Program-made: the position numbers and the translations under genes | Notes under the pieces: generated by a model | What the model saw: only the letters and a program-made list of their open reading frames with translations | The model's database searches: none | Told to the model about the DNA's origin: nothing | Part shown: piece by piece, positions 1 through 8,923 of the stretch | Layout: every line of letters starts with the position of its first letter | Numbering within the stretch: position 1 is the first letter of the stretch | Source of the DNA: Deltaproteobacteria bacterium | GTDB taxonomy: Bacteria > Desulfobacterota > Syntrophia > Syntrophales > JAFGHS01 | NCBI GenBank assembly: GCA_016928025.1 | Contig: JAFGLN010000065.1 | Span: 1-64,000, forward strand | Reading direction: 5' to 3' | Length of the DNA stretch: 64,000 bases

Positions 1-1251
1 GGTGGCTAATTGCTTGGCAAAATATCGCCGTTTGTTGTTAGAATACAAAGTGATAGAATCTTTTAATTGTGTGCGAAAGTTGAATATTTTAGCGTCCCCG
101 TTGAAGTCGGCAAGCTGAGTAAACCAGCCATTAAACATGTCCAAGTAAAATATTTCCCCGTCCGTAAACGTACCGTCACCATTGGAAAATTTGATCCTGA
201 AGCCTCCTGAAGTCGTCTTATATAGAACATCTGTTCTTTGATCACCGTTAAAGTCGCCATATTTCAAAATTAGATGTAAATTTAACGGGCCCCAACTGTA
301 GATATCTTCTATGTAAAAAAAGTCACTGTCAGTAAATGTGCCGTCACCGTTGGAAAACTTGATTCGCATGGTGCCATATGAATCCCTAAGATAAATAATA
401 TCCGTCTTACCGTCGCCGTTGGAAAATCTGATTCGTTTGCCGTTTTCAGTGGTCGTGTGATAAATAATATCTATTTTGCCGTCGCCATCAAAATCTCTAT
501 ATGAAATATTATTGGAATATTGATTATTATTATCATCATTAAAGGGGATAAGGGCACTATCTGTAAATGTACCGTCTCCATTGGAAAACTTGATTCGGAA
601 GTTCATTTGAAATTGTGGAAAATTGCACACAAGATGAACGATATCCGTCTTGCCGTCACCGTTAAAGTCACCATAATTGCAATTGGCCCATTGTCCTGGA
701 CTGGTCTCAGGAATATCCGGGCCGTCTGTAAACGTCCCGTCGCCATTGGAAAACTTGATTATTTTACCGTCCTCCGTTGCGGGAAGGATAATATCTGCTC
801 TGGAGTCGCCATTAAAGTCCCCAAAGGCCAAATGTGGAAAGTCCATACATTCATTTCCACAAAAACAACTATTACTAAACCCCATTAAGAATTCTTGCCC
901 CGTTAAAAACGAATGGGCTTTCTGCTCATTCCAGTCAAGAGAAACAGGGGACAAAGGAAGCGTCTGTCCGGGTATCACAATGCCCCCAGGATCGACACCC
1001 GCATCATTTCCATATTCCTGAACATATTTCAGTAATGAGCGGCCGGTGCTGGCGCTTTGCGTATAATCCAATTTATAAATCCTTGCGATTTGATTATCGC
1101 CTCTAACTACAATCGTCATCAGTCGCTTAGCGGTCACGATCAGCGACTCTGTCGTGTACATGTGCGGTTTGTCAGGTCTCACATTGTCATAAAAGAATGT
1201 AACGGAATTTGTCGGTGCTAGGTACGGTGTGTCCCGTATATTGAATTTCAT
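1..1251 (-). CDS. C-terminal continuation of SpvB-like/VCBS (FG-GAP) repeat protein, different frame from 1187-2125, runs off the window's left edge
   Basis: Minus-strand reading is open from 1251 to 1 and gives ...YLAPTNSVTFFYDNVRPDKPHMYTTESL... followed by repeated DFNGDGKTDI / FSNGDGTFTDG units; no stop inside the window, so absent from the ORF track. Confidence 0.75.
   Translation of the reverse strand, partial: MKFNIRDTPYLAPTNSVTFFYDNVRPDKPHMYTTESLIVTAKRLMTIVVRGDNQIARIYKLDYTQSASTGRSLLKYVQEYGNDAGVDPGGIVIPGQTLPLSPVSLDWNEQKAHSFLTGQEFLMGFSNSCFCGNECMDFPHLAFGDFNGDSRADIILPATEDGKIIKFSNGDGTFTDGPDIPETSPGQWANCNYGDFNGDGKTDIVHLVCNFPQFQMNFRIKFSNGDGTFTDSALIPFNDDNNNQYSNNISYRDFDGDGKIDIIYHTTTENGKRIRFSNGDGKTDIIYLRDSYGTMRIKFSNGDGTFTDSDFFYIEDIYSWGPLNLHLILKYGDFNGDQRTDVLYKTTSGGFRIKFSNGDGTFTDGEIFYLDMFNGWFTQLADFNGDAKIFNFRTQLKDSITLYSNNKRRYFAKQLAT
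159..762 (-). repeat. Intragenic VCBS/FG-GAP-like repeats (about five FSNGDGTFTDG units)
   Basis: Recurrent ccgtc(a/g)cc(a/g)ttggaaaa(c/t)ttgat on + strand near 169, 341, 410, 569 and 740. Confidence 0.75.
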
Positions 1252-2125
1252 CAATGTATATTTCGCCTTGATCCGGCGGTAGATAGGAAATCGTCATGTA
1301 ATTCCCATTGGTGTCCTGCACTTTATTAAGAAACCATTTAAAAATGCCATTGTCGTTTTCCTGCCGGGAATCAGTTGTTGTACCGTAAAAATATTTCGTT
1401 CCGTTCTTGGTAGTAACTATCCAACCACCTGCAGGTTCTCTGTGATACTTGTTAAAGGCCTCTTCAATTTTACTGCCATAATAATCCAATCCCCAATCCT
1501 CTCTTCTGACCAGTTCGGAGGTCGAGCCGTTTCCTGAAACGAAGACAAAGGTCCGGTCATCGGTATCATAATAATCATTGGCCCAGTTAATGCCCCATTT
1601 GGTGGATCTCTGAATAGCGCCCAGGCCAATATCAAAACCGACGCCGAGCGGGCCGTTGCCCTTATTGGAGTTATAAGAAATACTGAGATTCGGTGCGATG
1701 CCTTTTCTGCCGGGAGGAACGACTATGGGTATGCTCAGATTGAGCGCACCTGTGTTTGAGATTTCGCCGATGTTCACACCCGACATACCCATCAAGCTGT
1801 CGGATCCGCCTCCCGCACCACCGGAGGTAGTGGACATCGTGGACATTGTCGCAGCGGCTTCTGCTTCCTCGCTGCTTTTATCTTTCTTTTCTTTAACGGA
1901 TGCATCAGCAAGGGTGTTACTCCGCTCCGTATCTTCAGAGGCCATAACCTCTTCGCTGGATTCTGCGGCTGGTGATTCACTGGACGATAATGACGCATAG
2001 GTAAGAGTTGCTTTATTTTCCGTTAGATTTTTTTCTTCATCAGCGCTGAAGCTTTGAAGCGGAATGAAAAGTATGAAGACTATAACCGTTAATAAACAAG
2101 TAGCTACCCCCCCCCATTTTTCCAT
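1187..2125 (-). CDS. N-terminal part of secreted SpvB-like protein (Rhs/Tc-toxin-B-like), frameshifted near 1215-1240
   Basis: Signal-peptide-like N-terminus; GALNLSIPIVVPPGRKGIAPNLSISYNSNKGNGPLGVGFDIG is typical of SpvB N-terminal domains. Confidence 0.8.
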   Translation of the reverse strand: MEKWGGVATCLLTVIVFILFIPLQSFSADEEKNLTENKATLTYASLSSSESPAAESSEEVMASEDTERSNTLADASVKEKKDKSSEEAEAAATMSTMSTTSGGAGGGSDSLMGMSGVNIGEISNTGALNLSIPIVVPPGRKGIAPNLSISYNSNKGNGPLGVGFDIGLGAIQRSTKWGINWANDYYDTDDRTFVFVSGNGSTSELVRREDWGLDYYGSKIEEAFNKYHREPAGGWIVTTKNGTKYFYGTTTDSRQENDNGIFKWFLNKVQDTNGNYMTISYLPPDQGEIYIDEIQYTGHTVPSTDKFRYILL

Positions 2126-2826
2126 GGCATAACCTCCTAATAATATTTTGTATATCTCATTAACAACATCTTCTTATCTATCATCTGGCATTCTTTCATT
2201 TGTGATACCATGAGAAACCTCTGCAATAATTCAAACATTTCTCATGCACTTTGCTCCTTCAAAATGACTTGTCTCTACCCAAGCAGGTACAAGATATATG
2301 TTTGTTTAATACTAAAGCGGCTCAAATAAATTGTATGGCATAGGGCAATGACATTTCTGGATTGTATTTGTCATAACCCACGTATGAATGATTTATTGAT
2401 ACTTTGACAAGCTGTTGGTGGTTCTTTTTTATTAGATTAATGAAAGTGTTAATAAATTTAATTTAATATTTTTTTAAGCACATATTTAATTAATAAAAGA
2501 TTGTCAAGAATTATTTATTTATTTTTTTAATAACAAAGATTTTACTTGCCCAAATCTGACAACTTCTATAAGTTTCTTCTCAAGCAGTATAATATTAGGA
2601 ATTGTACCTTTATATAATCTATGCCAAGTCCGCTATACCAATGTGAGTCTTGATTTGAACCAGAACAATATGATCTTTTTTCTCTGGACTCCCGCCTGCG
2701 TAAGAACGACAGGAATGAATGATAATTAAAGTCTTTACATGAAATGACAAAATTGGAATTTTAGCGTGGTCGTCAAGTCGGTTATATCTTGAATTACTCA
2801 TATATATATAAGGAACGGATAACACC

Positions 2827-4356
2827 TTGATCGTCAAAGTCACCAGCGCCGCTGTGATCGGCATCGACTCCTATCCCGTGGATGTGGAAGTGGACATCTC
2901 TCAGGGGCTGCCCCAGTTTTCCACGGTCGGCCTACCGGATGTGGCCGTTCGGGAGAGTAAGGACCGGATCAAGGCCGCCATCAAGAACTCCGGCTATGCT
3001 TTCCCCAGTAATCACGTTACCGTCAATCTCGCCCCGGCGGACATCAAAAAGGAAGGCACCGGCTTCGACCTGCCCATTGCCGTCGGCATTCTGACCGCCG
3101 AAGGCGTCATCGAATCGAACGGCCTGCAGGATTACATTCTGATTGGGGAACTCTCGCTGGACGGCGGCCTCAAGGGCGTCGGGGGTGTCCTTTCGGCGGC
3201 GTTCAAGGCCAAGGAGTTGGGCATCAGGGGTGTCATCGTCCCTCGGGAAAACGCCCCGGAAGCGGCCATGGTGGATGCCGTTAATGTTTTTCCCGTCGAC
3301 ACGCTGCCCGATGTTGTCGAATTCCTGCGTGGCGCGCTGGAGATCCCGCCCTTCCAGATGAATATTGCCGATATATTCACAAAAAGCCTTGATTATCCTT
3401 TCGATTTCAGTGAAATCAACGGACAGGAACAGGCCAAAAGGGCGTTGGAAGTCGCCGCCGCCGGCCGTCATAATATTCTCATGATCGGGCCGCCCGGCTC
3501 CGGCAAGACCATGCTGGCCCAGCGCCTCATCACAATCCTCCCGGAACTGACGTTCGAGGAAGCCGTCGAAACCACCAAGATCTACTCTGTTGCCGGTCTG
3601 CTCGACAGAAAAGAAACAATCATCGGGGCGAGACCCTTCCGGGCACCCCACCACACCATATCCGACGTCGGTCTGGTGGGCGGCGGACAAAGCCCCAGAC
3701 CGGGTGAAATCAGCCTCGCCCACCAGGGTGTTCTGTTTCTCGATGAGCTTCCGGAATTCAGGAAGAACGTCCTCGAGGCGCTCCGGCAACCCCTGGAAAA
3801 CGGTCAGATTACCATCACCCGTTCTTCCTACAAGGCCACCTATCCGGCCAACTTCATGCTGGTCGCTGCGATGAATCCCTGCCCCTGCGGCTATTACGGC
3901 GATCAGCGCCGGGCGTGCCGCTGCAGCGCCCCGCAAATCCGTCAGTATCAGTCCAGGATTTCTGGTCCTCTCATGGACAGGATCGATATTCATATCGAAG
4001 TGCCGTCCGTTCAGTACCGGGACCTGACGAAGCCGTCATCCGGGGAATCATCGGCCAGGATTAAAGACCGTATCCATGAAGCCATCCTCCGCCAAAATAA
4101 GCGATTCAGCCACACGAAGACGCTTTTCAACGCCCGCATGTCGGACAGACAGATCAGGCAGTATTGCAAAATCGACGATGAATCGCAAAAGCTGCTGGAA
4201 ATGGCCGTGGACAAACTGGGTTTGAGCGCCCGCGCCTACACCCGCATCCTGAAAGTCGCCCGAACCATCGCCGATCTTGAACAGGAAGATCACATCCGAT
4301 CGTCCCATATTGCGGAAGCCATTCAATACAGAAATCTTGATCGAAAATTGATTTAG
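2827..4356 (+). CDS. comM: YifB/ComM family Mg chelatase-like AAA ATPase
   Basis: TTG start; GLPQFSTVGLPDVAVRESKDR, Walker A GPPGSGKT, FRAPHHTISDVGLVGGG. Confidence 0.92.
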   Translation: MIVKVTSAAVIGIDSYPVDVEVDISQGLPQFSTVGLPDVAVRESKDRIKAAIKNSGYAFPSNHVTVNLAPADIKKEGTGFDLPIAVGILTAEGVIESNGLQDYILIGELSLDGGLKGVGGVLSAAFKAKELGIRGVIVPRENAPEAAMVDAVNVFPVDTLPDVVEFLRGALEIPPFQMNIADIFTKSLDYPFDFSEINGQEQAKRALEVAAAGRHNILMIGPPGSGKTMLAQRLITILPELTFEEAVETTKIYSVAGLLDRKETIIGARPFRAPHHTISDVGLVGGGQSPRPGEISLAHQGVLFLDELPEFRKNVLEALRQPLENGQITITRSSYKATYPANFMLVAAMNPCPCGYYGDQRRACRCSAPQIRQYQSRISGPLMDRIDIHIEVPSVQYRDLTKPSSGESSARIKDRIHEAILRQNKRFSHTKTLFNARMSDRQIRQYCKIDDESQKLLEMAVDKLGLSARAYTRILKVARTIADLEQEDHIRSSHIAEAIQYRNLDRKLI

Positions 4357-4445
4357 TGGTAGTAAAATTCCTTCACATTGACTTTGACATGTCCGGAATC
4401 GTTCAGGACGAGTCAAATTGCTAGGATAAGGGGGAACTCATAAAA

Positions 4446-5522
4446 ATGGAAATCAGAATTGTCCAGGCAACGCCGGATAAATTGAAGCAGAAGCCGACCG
4501 ATGAATCGAAATTGGGATTCGGAAAGATCTTTACGGATCATTTTTTTACCGTCAAGTATCACGGCGACAAGGGATGGTACGATCCCGTCATTGAACCCTA
4601 TCGGTCCCTCGAACTGGACCCCACGGCCATGTGCCTGCACTATGGGCAGGAAATCTTTGAGGGTCTCAAGGCCTACCGAGGGAAAAACGACGAGATATTT
4701 CTTTTCCGGCCGACGGAGAACATCAAACGAATGAATGCCTCCGCCGAACGGCTCTGCATGGCCACCATCGATCCTGATCTCGTGATGGATGCCATAAGAA
4801 AACTGGTTATCCTGGAGAAAGGCTGGATTCCCCGTGGGGAAGGCACGTCGATGTATATCCGTCCGACCATGATTGCCACGGAACCGGCCCTGGGTGTTCA
4901 CCCTTCCAATGAATATCTTTTTTTCATCGTTGTGGGACCGGTCGGGGCTTACTATCCGGAAGGCTTCAGCCCGACAAAGATTTTTGTCAGCGACGAGTAC
5001 GTGCGCGCCGCCCGCGGCGGCATCGGCGCCATCAAGGCGGCCGGCAACTATGCGGCCAGCCTCTTCGCCAGCCGAATCGCCATCGATCAGGGCTATACGC
5101 AGGTGCTCTGGCTCGATGCCATCCAGAGGAAATATGTTGAAGAGGTGGGAACGAGTAATATTTTCTTTGTCATTAACGACGAGTTATTCACGCCCCCTTT
5201 GGCGGGCACGATCCTGCCGGGGATCACCCGCGACTCCGTGATCCGTCTGGCCCGGAGCTGGGGCATCAAGGTCGATGAAAAGTCTTTGTCCATGGAGGAG
5301 ATCGTTGCCGCCCAGGCCGATGGATCGCTCAAAGAAGTGTTTGCCTCGGGGACCGCGGCGATTGTTTCGCCCGTCGGCCAGATCAATTACAAAGGCCAGG
5401 TCTACGTCATCAACGGCGGCGGGATCGGAAGCCTGACGCAGAAGCTATACAATGAAATACTGCAAATCCAATACGGCGAGAAGGAAGACCCCTTCGGATG
5501 GCGGGTGAAAATTTCCGGTTAG
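4446..5522 (+). CDS. ilvE: Branched-chain amino acid aminotransferase
   Basis: Class IV aminotransferase; LHYGQEIFEGLKAYRG, AAGNYAASL, EVGTSNIFFV. Confidence 0.92.
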   Translation: MEIRIVQATPDKLKQKPTDESKLGFGKIFTDHFFTVKYHGDKGWYDPVIEPYRSLELDPTAMCLHYGQEIFEGLKAYRGKNDEIFLFRPTENIKRMNASAERLCMATIDPDLVMDAIRKLVILEKGWIPRGEGTSMYIRPTMIATEPALGVHPSNEYLFFIVVGPVGAYYPEGFSPTKIFVSDEYVRAARGGIGAIKAAGNYAASLFASRIAIDQGYTQVLWLDAIQRKYVEEVGTSNIFFVINDELFTPPLAGTILPGITRDSVIRLARSWGIKVDEKSLSMEEIVAAQADGSLKEVFASGTAAIVSPVGQINYKGQVYVINGGGIGSLTQKLYNEILQIQYGEKEDPFGWRVKISG

Positions 5523-5834
5523 ATAAAAAACACACGATATTTTTACTTAATCCGGCTACTGGGTCATGCCATCCACAGTGATGTGGACAGACCTGTTGAT
5601 AAGCCTGTTGACAAAGTCCATAAGCTTCCAATTTTTACGATATTACACCTCATTGCATAAGGTTTAGGCAACAAATAATATTAATAATTACAATAAGATA
5701 TATATTTTATTTCGATGTCTTACGTTTATCGTCTCCGATACGTCAAGATATTAACTCTCTGAAAAAAGTGTGCCATTGCATTTCATTTTTTAGAGAAATT
5801 TGATAATTAATTTTATTCAAAACCTAAAAGAAAA

Positions 5835-6554
5835 ATGAAAAACAGGCTGAGACGTTTGGCTTTCCCCTCCCATGGCAAGACAATATTTTTACCCGGCATC
5901 TTGTTGGTTTGTACCGCAATCGCGATGGCGCTGATTCCGGCAATGCCGAAAAATGCCCTTTCCGCAACCGTTGAAGACGTCGTCGAGCAGGTCCAAAAAA
6001 GCTACGAGAAGGTCTCGGATTTTAAGGCAACGTTCGTTCAGGAAATGACCCTGAAGACTTTGAAAAAAACGGAGCGTGAAGAGGGCGTCGTCTACTTCAA
6101 AAATCCGAAACGTATGTTTTGGCATTACACAAAACCGAAAGAGAAGAAGCTGATTCTCAACCCCAGGGAGGCCTGGTTGTATATGCCTGACGACCATATT
6201 GTCTATTGGCAGAGCACGGATCAAATGTTCAGATCCGGGATCATTCTGAAATTTTTAACGGGGATGGGAAAGATCGGCGATGACTTTCAGGTCGACTTCT
6301 CACAGCCCGATTCCCTTGACAAAACAGGCAACTATCTTTTAACTCTGACACCCAAAGAAAATGACATCGGCGTCAAGCAGCTGCATGTCACCATTGAAAA
6401 AGAAACCTACCAAATCATCATGTGCCGTTTCGCCGACGATTACGGAAACGTTACGAAGATCACCTTTGAGAATATGGAATTTAACAAAAAGATCCCCGAT
6501 CACTTTTTTAACTTCAAGCCGCCGGACGGCGTTGAGATCTTTCGGGCGTCTTGA
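5835..6554 (+). CDS. lolA: Outer membrane lipoprotein carrier protein LolA-like
   Basis: Signal peptide; VQKSYEKVSDFKATFVQE, GVVYFKNPKRMFWHYTKPKEKKLI. Confidence 0.85.
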   Translation: MKNRLRRLAFPSHGKTIFLPGILLVCTAIAMALIPAMPKNALSATVEDVVEQVQKSYEKVSDFKATFVQEMTLKTLKKTEREEGVVYFKNPKRMFWHYTKPKEKKLILNPREAWLYMPDDHIVYWQSTDQMFRSGIILKFLTGMGKIGDDFQVDFSQPDSLDKTGNYLLTLTPKENDIGVKQLHVTIEKETYQIIMCRFADDYGNVTKITFENMEFNKKIPDHFFNFKPPDGVEIFRAS

Positions 6555-6570
6555 TCCCCTGTTCCCGGCC

Positions 6571-6615
6571 CCTTGAACCTTGCTCCTTGTTCCTTGTACC
6601 TTGTTCCTTAAACCT
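6571..6615. repeat. Heptanucleotide tandem repeat, copy 1 (CCTTGNN)
   Basis: ccttgaa ccttgct ccttgtt ccttgta ccttgtt ccttaaa cct. Confidence 0.9.
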
Positions 6616-6631
6616 CACAAAGGTGTCCTGA

Positions 6632-8629
6632 ATGATTTGCATCGACTTCCCTCAATCATCCAACACAGGCCGTGAGCCGTTGAATCTGGAATGGCTTGAT
6701 ACCAACGGCCGGGGCGGATATGCATCCAGCACCCTCGTGAACTGTCATACACGCAAATACCACGGCCTGCTGGTCGCAAACCTCCAGTCGCCGCCCGGCA
6801 GGCATGTTCTGCTTTCCAAATTTGAGGACGCCATCGTCTGGCCGGATGAAGAGGTGTTTCTGTCGCAGCACCGGTACCCCGGCCTGCTGTTTCCACCCGT
6901 TATGCCCTATTTTAAAGAATATATCCTCGATGTCTGCCATCAGTTCATTTACCGAACAGAAAGTCTCCAGATCCGTAAATCGATTATGATGATCCATGGC
7001 GAGGATTGCATCCTCATCAAATATGACATCGAGCGCTGCCCCGAACAAAATTCAGGTCGGCTCCGGATCATGCCCTTTCTGGCGTATCGGGGATATCACC
7101 ACCTCGCCGAAACAAATACCTATCTGAACGGCGCAACCGCCGCGTTGCCCGACGGCTTCAAAATCGAACCCTATGAGGGCATGCCGCCGCTCTATATTCA
7201 AACCAATGTTGAATTCCAATTCTCCGCTGATCCCGTCTGGTACAACCGGTTCGAATACCCCATAGAAAAAGAAAGGGGATTCGACGCCCATGAAGACCTC
7301 TTTCGGCCGGGCACTCTGGACATTCCGGTGAACCAAGGAGCCACCGTTATCATCTCCGTGTCCACATACGACAATGCCGCAGATCATCCAAAGCAGTGGG
7401 AGGAAGAAACAGAAAGAAGACTTTACGAAATAAATAAAAGCAGAAAAATATCGGCGGCAATTACCAACGACGATGACCGGAGAAATATGGAAGCTCTGAT
7501 GACGGCAGGCGGCCGGTTCATGATTCATACGCCTGCGGGCCGGCCGGCGATTATTGCCGGCTATCACTGGTTCACCGATTGGGGACGAGACACCTTGATT
7601 TCGCTGCCCGGCTTGACGTTCTGCCGCCACCGGCATGAGGAAGGCATCAATATTTTGACGATGCTTGCCCGCCATGAAAAAGACGGCCTCCTGCCCAATT
7701 ATTTTTCCGAAGACGAAGCGATGAAATCCTACAATTCCATTGACGCGTCTCTGTGGTACTTCTGGGCCGTCCAGCAAATGCTCATTTACACGAAGGCCAT
7801 CAAACTGATCGAAGATAAGCTATGGCCGGTGATGAAAAGCATGGTCAAAAATTTCATGGCCGGCACGGCATTTAATGTTTTTATGAACAAAGAAAACGGG
7901 CTCCTGCATGCGGGGGATGCGTCGACGCAGCTGACCTGGATGGACGCCATATCAAACGGAAAGCCCGTTACACCGCGTTGGGGATACGCGGTTGAAATAA
8001 ACGCCCTTTGGTACAACGCCCTGTGCTTCACCCGGGACCTGGCAATTCGATTCGGCGATCAAGAGCCGGCCTGGGCCGAGCTTACTGATATGATCCGCCG
8101 TTCATTTTTTGACGCTTTTTGGTTGAAAAGTGAGGGATATTTAGCGGATTGCATCCAAGACGATCATGCCGATCCCGCCATCCGGCCGAACCAGATCCTG
8201 GCCATATCCCTCCCCTACTCCCCTTTGACGGACGCCCAGGCCACCCGTGTCGTCCATGTGGTCAGAGAACATCTCCTGACGCCGGTCGGGCTACGGACAC
8301 TTTCACCGTCCGACAAAAGATATCGGGGTTTATACGGCGGAGACAGTACCCAGCGGGACAGCGCGTATCATCAGGGTACTGTTTGGCCCTGGCTGTTCGG
8401 CCATTTCGGCGAAGCCTATCTTCGGGTCAGCCGGGACAAGGAAGCGGCGAAATCGTTTCTTCTGGATCTGATCCGCTCATTTTTAAGAGAACATCTGCAA
8501 GACGGCGGTATCGGCTCCATCTCCGAAATCTTTGACGGCGATCCGCCTCACCGACCCAACGGCTGCATCGCCCAGGCCTGGAGCGTCGCGGAGGTGATTA
8601 GACTGTATTCGATAGTAACACGAAAGTAG
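6632..8629 (+). CDS. Amylo-alpha-1,6-glucosidase / glycogen debranching enzyme
   Basis: LEWLDTNGRGGYASSTLVNCHTRKYHGLLVA; HWFTDWGRDTLISLPGL; YHQGTVWPWLFG. Confidence 0.9.
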   Translation: MICIDFPQSSNTGREPLNLEWLDTNGRGGYASSTLVNCHTRKYHGLLVANLQSPPGRHVLLSKFEDAIVWPDEEVFLSQHRYPGLLFPPVMPYFKEYILDVCHQFIYRTESLQIRKSIMMIHGEDCILIKYDIERCPEQNSGRLRIMPFLAYRGYHHLAETNTYLNGATAALPDGFKIEPYEGMPPLYIQTNVEFQFSADPVWYNRFEYPIEKERGFDAHEDLFRPGTLDIPVNQGATVIISVSTYDNAADHPKQWEEETERRLYEINKSRKISAAITNDDDRRNMEALMTAGGRFMIHTPAGRPAIIAGYHWFTDWGRDTLISLPGLTFCRHRHEEGINILTMLARHEKDGLLPNYFSEDEAMKSYNSIDASLWYFWAVQQMLIYTKAIKLIEDKLWPVMKSMVKNFMAGTAFNVFMNKENGLLHAGDASTQLTWMDAISNGKPVTPRWGYAVEINALWYNALCFTRDLAIRFGDQEPAWAELTDMIRRSFFDAFWLKSEGYLADCIQDDHADPAIRPNQILAISLPYSPLTDAQATRVVHVVREHLLTPVGLRTLSPSDKRYRGLYGGDSTQRDSAYHQGTVWPWLFGHFGEAYLRVSRDKEAAKSFLLDLIRSFLREHLQDGGIGSISEIFDGDPPHRPNGCIAQAWSVAEVIRLYSIVTRK

Positions 8630-8923
8630 TATTTCCTTTCTGCCGACGGCAGCTTTTTCAAACAACCCGATTATTCGCCGCTTGCTTTGAATATTGCATG
8701 TTCCACATATGAATCCTAACATTTTTTGACTTGACTTTGTCAGGGGACAAGTTTAATGATAAATCAATATTCTGACATCAGCTGATTGACAGATAACCTA
8801 TATTTTATGTCTCACATTGTTATGCGACAGCACAGCGCCTTAACCCTTTGATAATCCAAAGCGCTTTTTATTATCCGTTCATCTGAAATAATTTTACCCT
8901 GTAAGAGAGGGGGGTATGGAGCC

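Noticed and set aside
2685-2722. Possible REP-like element (ctctggactcccgcctgcgtaagaacgacaggaatg)
   Set aside because: Arms do not pair well and there is no second copy in the window; at most a decayed remnant.
2932-3993. 353-aa minus-strand ORF antisense to comM
   Set aside because: Lies wholly within a clear comM CDS; a by-product of GC-rich codon usage, no recognisable family.
7052-7777. 241-aa antisense ORF in the debranching enzyme gene
   Set aside because: Fully antisense to a well-supported CDS, no family resemblance.
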